From positions 1 through 64,000 of the forward strand of contig NZ_FRAY01000002.1 of NCBI RefSeq assembly GCF_900142475.1: DNA of 64,000 bases, in the 5' to 3' direction. This DNA comes from Fibrobacter sp. UWH4. Its GTDB lineage: Bacteria > Fibrobacterota > Fibrobacteria > Fibrobacterales > Fibrobacteraceae. The notes beneath the pieces are model-generated. The model saw only the letters and a program-made list of their open reading frames with translations, was not told the origin of the DNA and ran no database searches. Below, piece by piece: positions 58,265 to 64,000 of the stretch; within the stretch, counting starts at the first letter, position 1, and each line of letters begins with the position of its first letter. Position numbers and translations under genes: made by a program.

Positions 58265-61200
58265 CTACAACCGCCCAAATCGGCCCTTGAGTTTGGCGAG
58301 GGCATCGTCTTCGATCACCTCTTCGGAATCGTCGCCCTTGCGCTTGAATTTGAGGATTTCGAAGTCCTCGAGCATGGCGCAGGCCTGCAAGTAAAGTTCC
58401 GGGAATTCGGCTTCGTCAGCAGAGAGACGTTCCATTTTCGAAAGAAGGTCGCGCGCCTTTTTCAGTTCATGATCCTTCATGAATCGCGCCTTGAGGAAGG
58501 GGCGGAACTTTTCGCGGAGCGTGCGCACCGATAGTTCGGGTTTTAAGGGAGCCTTGTCTCGGAGCAGGTTCGGTGCGCCCGGAATCATCTCGCCCAGAAC
58601 GCAAAGCCGTTCGAACAGGGTCGTCTCCTTATCGGAGGTATAGAGGGCTATGATTTTACCGATGGATTTGTGGTTCGCCGTGATAACACCGAGGGCATCG
58701 CGGGCGTGCTCGCCACCTTGGCGCATGGCGACCGAGAATTCGCGGAGAATGTCCCAGAAGGTGACAAAAGCTTCGGCGCCAAGCAGGGCCGACTCGTAAG
58801 TCGCACGCACCAAGGCGAGGCGTACCTCGTCATCTTCGCTGCGGGAAGACACGGCCAAGTTCTTGAAATCGTTGATTTTCTTGCCGCGGGAGAATTCCAG
58901 ACCCGAAAAACGCACGCAGCGGTTCGCATCCAAATTGTCAGCAGCAAGGGACTTTAACACCCAGGCCTTGAGGGCCGTCTTGAAACCGTCGGCATAAAGT
59001 CCGCCGGTCTCAAGCAGGTTCAGACGATCGGTAATGAGCGTATCGGGCTCGGCCGGAACTTCAACACGTTTGCGGAACGCCTGCCAGAAAGAAGATTCCG
59101 CCGGAGTCATGAGGGCCGATTCGCCGAGGCGCCAGCCAAAACGCATTTCATCCAAGGCAAAGTCGATACCGAATGTCACCACCACCAGGCGAACCGCTGC
59201 AAATAGGTTAAAGCTCCCCCATTCCGGCGAAAGTTCAAACGAAAATTTAGGAGAAGTGTATGAAACCCCTCCCTCGCTACGCTCAGTCGAGGAAGACTTT
59301 TGGGCCTTGAATACCTTTATGTGAAGGCGCAAGTGATTTTCCTTTTCGGGAGTCACCGTCGGGATGTCGCAATCCAGCTGCTTCATACCCGCAAAGACTT
59401 CGTACAAGAGCAGGAGTGGCGATTTGTGCGGATTCGCCTTGAGCTTGTCGCAGAAGGCATCGTCGATAAAAGTGCGGCGATTTTCCAACTGTTTCTTGGC
59501 GGCCTTCGGCATTTCGCGAATAATCGATTCCGCCATCCATTCGCGCCATTGGTGAATCGAAAGCGCAAGTTTTGCAGGGGTCAGTTGCGGAATCAAGTCG
59601 TAGGGCAATTCCAGCGTAATACCGTCGTATTCCTTGGTAGCGTCAAAGACCATCTCGCCCACCACCATGCGACTGGAACCGTCAAGGCCTTCAACGCGGA
59701 ACTGTTCAATGGAACCGCCTGGCAAACTCGGATTTCGGATTTCGGATTTCGGAGTTTTCGTTAGTGGAATTTTCACACCAAATTTATTGGATTCAATTCT
59801 GAATTCTGAATTCTGAACTCCGAAATCATTCTGGTCCAGCCAAAATTTCGCATCAAATTTCAGGAACTGGTCGGTGTGTTCCTTGATGTAGTCCTTGAGC
59901 GTCTTGATGGAATTGACGCTGTGAGCGATGCGCACGTAATAATCCACCAGGGCGTCTTCGCTGGGGGCAAGCCCGAACTGGCGTTTGCGAGCCTCCAAGG
60001 CATGCAAGTCTTCGACCACGCGCTCGTTGTGCGTCATAAAGGCGAAGGGACGCGCCATTTGCCCAAGCACCACAGCCTCGCGCCAGAAAATTTCGGCACA
60101 TTCGTCGGGATTTACGCGGGCGTAATCCACCCGGTGTCCGCGACTGATGACAAGACCCCTGAAGCTCACTTCTTCAACCGCTTCCACGAATCCGCGTTCC
60201 TGGTTCCACATCGGCGAATACCATCGGCGGGTGCAGAAGGGTTCTGCCACCTGCATAATCCATTCGGGCTTGATTTCGGCACCCTTGTTCAAGAAGATGC
60301 GGCTCGTCTCGCGGACTTCGGCGCTAAAGAGCCATTCCACACTCTTGCCGTACAAATCGCTACCGGGGAACACATGCGTTTCACGACCGCTCACCAGTCG
60401 GTAGCAGCCGTTTTCGATATCGCGGCGGGCAATTCCCCCGAGGAAACCCGAAAGAAGCGCGATGTGCAAGTTATCGGCGTGGAAACTATCCAGCGGGCAG
60501 ACGCGGTTTTCGTATTTCACGTCGAGAATGCGGCCAAACTGTTCGTAAAGGTCAATCCATTCACGGCAACGCAAAAAATGGAAGCTGAACTTGTCGCAGA
60601 ATTTGCGCAACTTGTTCCAAGATTTTCCGTCCCATTCAGCGCAGAAGGCGTTCCACATGCAAATGTAGGTGAGAAAGTCGCTCTTGTGGCCCGCAAACTT
60701 GCGGTGCAGCTGACGGATTCGGGTGCGCTCCGGCTCCTCGCCGGGGACCACTCGCGGGTCCTGAATCGAGAGTGCCGAGCAGACAATTAACGCGGGTTGT
60801 AGCACTCCCGATTCGCGCGCCCGCAAAAGCACCGCCGAAAGCGCCACATCCATCGGGAGCCGCGTCATTTCACGGCCAAGCTTCGTCACATGGCCACTGG
60901 AATTATCCGCAGTCAACGCGCCGAGTTCAAAAAGCGTCTTGTACGCGCCGCGGAACGCCGAATGCGGTGGCGATTGCAAGAACGGGAAATTTTCCAGCTC
61001 CAGCCCGAGGCTTCTGAGTTGCAGAACCACGTTCGCGAGATTACTGCGCCGGATTTCCGGCTCCGTAAACTCGTCTCGCTTCTCGAAATCTTCGGGAGAA
61101 TAAAGTCTTATACATACGCCGGGCTTTACACGCCCCGCGCGTCCTGTACGTTGTCGCGCAGACGCTTTTGAAATTTCTTCGACCGGGAGTCCCTGAATAC

Positions 61201-62218
61201 GCGACTGCGCATTGTACCGCGAAATGCGGGCCATGCCCGTATCCACCACATAGGCAATTCCCGGTATCGTTAAGGAGGTCTCGGCAATATTTGTCGCAAG
61301 CACCACGCGGGTTTTGCCCGTATGCTTAAAGATGCGGCGCTGTTCATCGGGACTCATGCGGCCGTAAAGCGGAAAAATATCGAAACTCGCCGAATCCAGC
61401 TCGTGCGCAAGCTCCCCCGCTAAATCCTGAATGTCGCGTTCCGTCGGCAAAAAACACAGCAAATGGTCGCGATGGCGCGTTTCCAAATCGAGAATCGCAT
61501 CGCGGGCTTCATCCAGCAAACCGGAATCCCCTTTACCGCTGGCATCTCTCAATTCCGAATTCTGAATCCCGAATTCCGAATTAAAATAATACTCCACATC
61601 GACCGGGTACGTTCTTCCCTCGGCTTCGAGCACGCAACTGTTGTCGTAAAATTCCTCAAAAAGCTTCGCATCCAGCGTCGCGGAGGCCACAATCAGCTTG
61701 AACTCGGGGCGAGCCTGTAAAACCGTCTTGAAAATGCCAAGCAGGATATCGATATTCAGCGAACGCTCGTGCGCTTCGTCAATCACGATCGCCGAATACT
61801 GGCGGAACAGCCTGTCGCGGCGGAATTCCTGCAACAAGATACCGTCGGTCATCACCTTGATGGGCGCATCACTCTGGCCCTGTTCCCAGAAACGGATCTT
61901 GGTGCTGACGAGCGTTTCGTCCTTGAGTTCTTCGCGCAAGCGATCCGCAATAGAAATCGCAGCCAGGCGCCTCGGCTCCGTCACACCGATTTTAAAGGGG
62001 TTCTGAGGACGCGCTTCGCGCTCTGAGGTATGGGCTCGGACTTCGCCCTTTGAGGAATACCACTCTAGCAAAAACTTCGGCAACTGCGTCGACTTGCCCG
62101 AACCGGTGTCCGCCTTGACAATCACCACCTGATGCTTTTCAAGCAACTCAAAAAATTCTTCCCGATGTTCAACAACAGGAAGTTCCGGGTATTCGATTTT
62201 CAGCGAAGACAAATCCAT
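58265..62218 (-). CDS. hrpA: ATP-dependent RNA helicase HrpA with several in-frame repeat inserts
   Basis: 1317 residues, DEAH-box helicase of the HrpA type. Walker A TGSGKST (38-44), VIDEAHERSLNIDILLG, SATLDAKLF, TNIAETSLTIPGIAYVVDTG and QRTGRAGR are all present, then helicase-associated and OB domains and the long HrpA-specific C-terminus. Acts on RNA, for example in mRNA processing or ribosome rescue. Four segments look added: residues about 55-72 (RAHTSEREARPQNP), 213-222 (EFGIQNSEL), about 799-831 (GVQNSEFRIES ... KSEIRNP) and about 975-983 (STERSEGG). Each maps onto repeat DNA. Motifs are not disrupted. Confidence 0.93.
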   Translation of the reverse strand: MDLSSLKIEYPELPVVEHREEFFELLEKHQVVIVKADTGSGKSTQLPKFLLEWYSSKGEVRAHTSEREARPQNPFKIGVTEPRRLAAISIADRLREELKDETLVSTKIRFWEQGQSDAPIKVMTDGILLQEFRRDRLFRQYSAIVIDEAHERSLNIDILLGIFKTVLQARPEFKLIVASATLDAKLFEEFYDNSCVLEAEGRTYPVDVEYYFNSEFGIQNSELRDASGKGDSGLLDEARDAILDLETRHRDHLLCFLPTERDIQDLAGELAHELDSASFDIFPLYGRMSPDEQRRIFKHTGKTRVVLATNIAETSLTIPGIAYVVDTGMARISRYNAQSRIQGLPVEEISKASARQRTGRAGRVKPGVCIRLYSPEDFEKRDEFTEPEIRRSNLANVVLQLRSLGLELENFPFLQSPPHSAFRGAYKTLFELGALTADNSSGHVTKLGREMTRLPMDVALSAVLLRARESGVLQPALIVCSALSIQDPRVVPGEEPERTRIRQLHRKFAGHKSDFLTYICMWNAFCAEWDGKSWNKLRKFCDKFSFHFLRCREWIDLYEQFGRILDVKYENRVCPLDSFHADNLHIALLSGFLGGIARRDIENGCYRLVSGRETHVFPGSDLYGKSVEWLFSAEVRETSRIFLNKGAEIKPEWIMQVAEPFCTRRWYSPMWNQERGFVEAVEEVSFRGLVISRGHRVDYARVNPDECAEIFWREAVVLGQMARPFAFMTHNERVVEDLHALEARKRQFGLAPSEDALVDYYVRIAHSVNSIKTLKDYIKEHTDQFLKFDAKFWLDQNDFGVQNSEFRIESNKFGVKIPLTKTPKSEIRNPSLPGGSIEQFRVEGLDGSSRMVVGEMVFDATKEYDGITLELPYDLIPQLTPAKLALSIHQWREWMAESIIREMPKAAKKQLENRRTFIDDAFCDKLKANPHKSPLLLLYEVFAGMKQLDCDIPTVTPEKENHLRLHIKVFKAQKSSSTERSEGGVSYTSPKFSFELSPEWGSFNLFAAVRLVVVTFGIDFALDEMRFGWRLGESALMTPAESSFWQAFRKRVEVPAEPDTLITDRLNLLETGGLYADGFKTALKAWVLKSLAADNLDANRCVRFSGLEFSRGKKINDFKNLAVSSRSEDDEVRLALVRATYESALLGAEAFVTFWDILREFSVAMRQGGEHARDALGVITANHKSIGKIIALYTSDKETTLFERLCVLGEMIPGAPNLLRDKAPLKPELSVRTLREKFRPFLKARFMKDHELKKARDLLSKMERLSADEAEFPELYLQACAMLEDFEILKFKRKGDDSEEVIEDDALAKLKGRFGRL
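59271..59297. repeat. Palindromic repeat inside hrpA
   Basis: CCCTCGCTACGCTCAGTCGAGGAAGAC: CTCG/CGAG hairpin with the GAAGAC end, of the dispersed family. Encodes SSSTERSEGG on the minus strand. Confidence 0.65.
59729..59824. repeat. Two heptamer arrays inside hrpA
   Basis: CGGATTT three times plus CGGAGTT (59729-59756), and TTCTGAA three times plus CTCCGAA (59797-59824). Three heptamers equal seven codons, so unit gain or loss in threes keeps the frame. Confidence 0.8.
61553..61580. repeat. Heptamer array inside hrpA
   Basis: TTCCGAA, TTCTGAA, TCCCGAA, TTCCGAA. Encodes the extra NSEFGIQNSE stretch in the helicase core, between motifs. Confidence 0.78.
62002..62055. repeat. GAGGxC...CTTT repeat inside hrpA
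   Basis: TCTGAGGACGCGCTTCGCGC and CTCGGACTTCGCCCTTTGAGG-like units; the same class as 10106-10165 upstream of htpG. Encodes RAHTSEREARPQNP just after the Walker A segment. Confidence 0.65.
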
Positions 62219-62224
62219 CAGAAG

Positions 62225-62986
62225 CTACACCGACTTGACGAGTTTCGCGCAATAAATGGGGCCCCTGCCCTCGGAACGGTCCGGCAAGATATGCACACCA
62301 AATTCCGTGCGGTCTGCACCGGGCAGCAAGTTTTCAATCTCGACCATCCGCATCGACGGTCTTTTTTTCAAGATTTTCTTCACCACGTCGTCATTTTCCA
62401 TCGGCGACAGGGCACAAGTTCCATAGACAACCGTTCCCCCCGGTTTCAGCGCATCGACCGCCGAAGCAAGGAGCGCCCCCTGCTCCACCGATAGCCTTTT
62501 GACTCGCTTGGCTGACCACACCTCCAAATGCGCCGGGGAATTCAATACATGACGATCCGAAGAACAAGGCGCATCCAACAGAATCTTATCAAAGCATTCT
62601 TTCTTGTGGAGTCCAAACTTCATGCCGTCGTAGCCAGTCACCTTGATGATGCCGCGCCACGCTTCCGGCAGGGAATTTTCGATTACATGCTGCAACCGAA
62701 GCCTTCTATCGGGCGACCGGTCATTACTCTGCAAGGAACCTTCCCCTTTTAAAAGGGATGCGATTACCAGGGTCTTTCCACCAGGGGCCGCACACATATC
62801 GAGTACGTCATCTCCCGGTTGCACATCCAGGGCCTTCGCCGCAAAAACCGAAGCTTCATCCAAATAATACGGCTCAAGACCTTCGCCAAAACGCAATTCC
62901 GTCGCGCAACCATCCCCCTTCAGGGATTCCAGCAAGGCCGGCCAGCGTTCACCGAAAAGATTCTCGTAGTAGTCGAAAAATTCCAT
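62225..62986 (-). CDS. RsmB/NSUN-type RNA (cytosine-C5)-methyltransferase
   Basis: 253 residues from ATG 62986 (MEFFDYYENLFGERW). SAM-binding DMCAAPGGKT near residue 75, DAPCSSDRHV with one catalytic Cys and YGTCALSPMENDDVV with the second Cys. This is the two-cysteine arrangement of NOP2/Sun-family m5C methylases; the short form resembles NSUN4/RsmF cores without an N-terminal RNA-binding domain. Probably methylates rRNA or tRNA. It lies 6 bp upstream of hrpA on the same strand, so an RNA-related operon is likely. Confidence 0.9.
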   Translation of the reverse strand: MEFFDYYENLFGERWPALLESLKGDGCATELRFGEGLEPYYLDEASVFAAKALDVQPGDDVLDMCAAPGGKTLVIASLLKGEGSLQSNDRSPDRRLRLQHVIENSLPEAWRGIIKVTGYDGMKFGLHKKECFDKILLDAPCSSDRHVLNSPAHLEVWSAKRVKRLSVEQGALLASAVDALKPGGTVVYGTCALSPMENDDVVKKILKKRPSMRMVEIENLLPGADRTEFGVHILPDRSEGRGPIYCAKLVKSV

Positions 62987-63040
62987 AGCGCAAATATAGT
63001 AGACTGGAGCTAGGAGCAATCATCCTGGAAGGAGCATCTT

Positions 63041-63077
63041 AAAAAAAACTCTCTGCTCAGGGGTATGAGCAAAGAGT
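63041..63077 (-). terminator. Terminator of the tRNA-Gln gene
   Basis: On the minus strand ACTCTTTGCTCA, 6-nt loop, TGAGCAGAGAGT (12-bp stem, one G-T pair), then T7-8. It also lies just upstream of the methyltransferase gene. Confidence 0.92.
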
Positions 63078-63082
63078 CTTCG

Positions 63083-63153
63083 TTGAGCTACCAGGATTCG
63101 AACCTAGACAAACAGAGTCAGAATCTGTTGTGCTACCATTACACCATAGCTCA
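63083..63153 (-). tRNA. tRNA-Gln (anticodon CTG)
   Basis: Acceptor TGAGCTA/TAGCTCA, D stem GTGT/GCAC, anticodon stem AACAGA/TCTGTT around loop TTCTGAC (anticodon CTG, reads CAG), T stem CTAGG/CCTGG with one G-T pair. Discriminator A; no CCA is encoded. 71 nt without CCA. Confidence 0.93.
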
Positions 63154-63164
63154 GTGCGCCACCA

Positions 63165-63193
63165 AAGTTAGTAAATAAAAATCAGTTCGGCAA
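63165..63193 (-). promoter_or_regulatory. Promoter of the tRNA-Gln gene
   Basis: On the minus strand TTGCCG (63188-63193), 17-nt spacer, TAACTT (63165-63170), 12 nt before the mature tRNA. Confidence 0.6.
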
Positions 63194-63197
63194 GGGG

Positions 63198-64000
63198 TTA
63201 TTTGAAAATATTTTGACTTGGCGGCGTATAAGTCATCCATTGCTGCTGCTGGACACCCCCTTCAGGAAGCGTAACAGCCGTAAAAGTCACGTAAAACAGC
63301 ATCGGAACCTCCGATTTACGCAGCTTGTTCATCACCTTGGGGTCACCCGAATAGAGAACCACCTGCTGGTCTCCCGACGGAAGTCCGTCCAGCATGAGCA
63401 TATAGCAGGTCACATCGCGCACGAAATGCGAGGTTCCCTTGATACCCACCACCACGCTATTGACCATACAGTTGTTCGACTGCGTCGTATCTTCGCGGTC
63501 AACGACAAGGCTCACGCCACTCACCAGCGAAGAAGCCTTCGTGAGGGATGTTTTTCCGATATTCAAGGTATCCGTCAGCCCTTCAATTTCCTTTTTGGTC
63601 AAGTAACGGGAAATTCCGACTTGAGCCACCTTTTCGTCCTGAACCCAGCGGAATTCAAACCTGAAAGAGTCACCGGGCAACGAATCCGGGACAGGCAACC
63701 ACCAGCGACCGAGACTGTCCGTCGTTGTCTGCGCCACAAATTCCAAGGAATCGCCTTCAACGAATTCAAATCCGTAAATGTCGCGAATAGTCATCACCTC
63801 GACATTGGCACACGGGTCCCCGTTCTTGCAGAGCAACGTTCCTGAAATTCTCGCAACATTCTTCGTTTCCTTTTCCGATTCCTTGATTAAAGTATCCGCC
63901 TTGGCCGTCATACTCCACACGACAGGGCCAGGGCTCACGGTATCGCCTTCGTACATACGGTTCAAGTTCAAGCTGCGGTAGATCAGGCTATCCGCAAAAC
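63198..64000 (-). CDS. Exported or surface protein, 5' part outside the window
   Basis: The frame is open through the right edge, so the N-terminus is missing; 267 residues are visible. The part at about 50-110 (ISGTLLCKNGDPCANVEVMTIRDIYG ... TTDSLGRWWLPVPDSLPGDSFRFEF) has the layout of a carboxypeptidase-regulatory-like/CnaB beta-sandwich with a Cys pair. The remainder is beta-rich. Likely an envelope protein; function unknown. A Met at 63956 could tempt annotators, but the upstream frame reads naturally. Confidence 0.7.
   Translation of the reverse strand, partial: FADSLIYRSLNLNRMYEGDTVSPGPVVWSMTAKADTLIKESEKETKNVARISGTLLCKNGDPCANVEVMTIRDIYGFEFVEGDSLEFVAQTTTDSLGRWWLPVPDSLPGDSFRFEFRWVQDEKVAQVGISRYLTKKEIEGLTDTLNIGKTSLTKASSLVSGVSLVVDREDTTQSNNCMVNSVVVGIKGTSHFVRDVTCYMLMLDGLPSGDQQVVLYSGDPKVMNKLRKSEVPMLFYVTFTAVTLPEGGVQQQQWMTYTPPSQNIFK

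Noticed and set aside
28276-63971. Numerous long frames opposite real genes (for example 317-1309, 17548-20226, 33605-34744)
   Set aside because: Each is antisense to a gene with clear family motifs and has no motif, signal or ribosome site of its own.

Overview
The window looks like a chromosomal segment of a Fibrobacter-type bacterium (phylum Fibrobacterota). The lines of evidence are: a lipoprotein carrying the Fibrobacter succinogenes major paralogous domain (45946-46941), several lipoproteins with long Ser-rich linkers after the lipobox (10688-11737, 36696-38417), a didermal envelope gene set (LptD-like, SurA-like, RodZ-like, UppP), a futalosine-pathway menaquinone gene (mqnE) and large secreted carbohydrate-active proteins. 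Housekeeping genes are GC-rich with short spacings. Accessory genes are visibly more AT-rich. No rRNA and no CRISPR array were seen.

Layout. 1-6.7 kb: lipoprotein fragment, xth, a lipoprotein, an RNase Z-like hydrolase, trmB, recN and a CDP-alcohol phosphatidyltransferase. 6.73-6.89 kb: initiator tRNA with promoter and terminator. 7-10.1 kb: mqnE and htpG facing each other across a shared terminator. 10.1-15.5 kb: repeat-rich spacer, Ser-rich lipoprotein, uppP, a DUF2334 protein, lipoproteins and rpmE2. 15.6-20.3 kb (minus): maf-rodZ-hisB and an lptD-like gene. 20.38-20.61 kb: three identical-geometry inverted repeats. 20.7-21.6 kb: a PDZ protein. 21.7-26.9 kb: a restriction-modification island (cytosine methylase, McrB-like GTPase, LlaJI-type nuclease). 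27-33.5 kb: exported protein, nucleotidase and dGTPase, UbiA-type prenyltransferase, folC, endonuclease I. 33.6-38.4 kb: duplicated pectate-lyase-fold secreted protein plus lipoprotein. 38.4-40.4 kb: solo Phd antitoxin, xseA, solo HsdR_N-type protein. 40.5-42.2 kb: an alanine-rich leader peptide with a complete attenuator in front of an AlaA-like aminotransferase. 42.3-47.8 kb: PotD-like lipoprotein, CLC transporter, radical SAM/SPASM protein, FibroBacter-domain lipoprotein, arginase-fold protein. 47.9-53 kb (minus): a heparinase-like giant and two small exported proteins. 53-64 kb: pseudouridine synthase, ftsE, a SurA-like pair, OM proteins, hrpA, an m5C methyltransferase, tRNA-Gln and a truncated exported protein.

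Most notable: (1) 40523-40877 reads as a full transcription attenuator (promoter, 39-codon leader with 12 Ala codons, mutually exclusive 1:2, 2:3 and 3:4 pairings, T7 tract) upstream of a probable alanine aminotransferase. Alanine-responsive attenuation of this kind is not one I know as described. (2) Three 40-bp dyads (11-bp arms, exactly 18-nt variable centres) lie upstream of lptD. (3) At least six genes contain in-frame copies of dispersed palindromic repeats that also occur between genes. (4) Degenerate 7-bp-period tandem repeats with different unit sequences occur at many loci, including inside hrpA. All function calls rest on reading motifs by eye; no database search was run.
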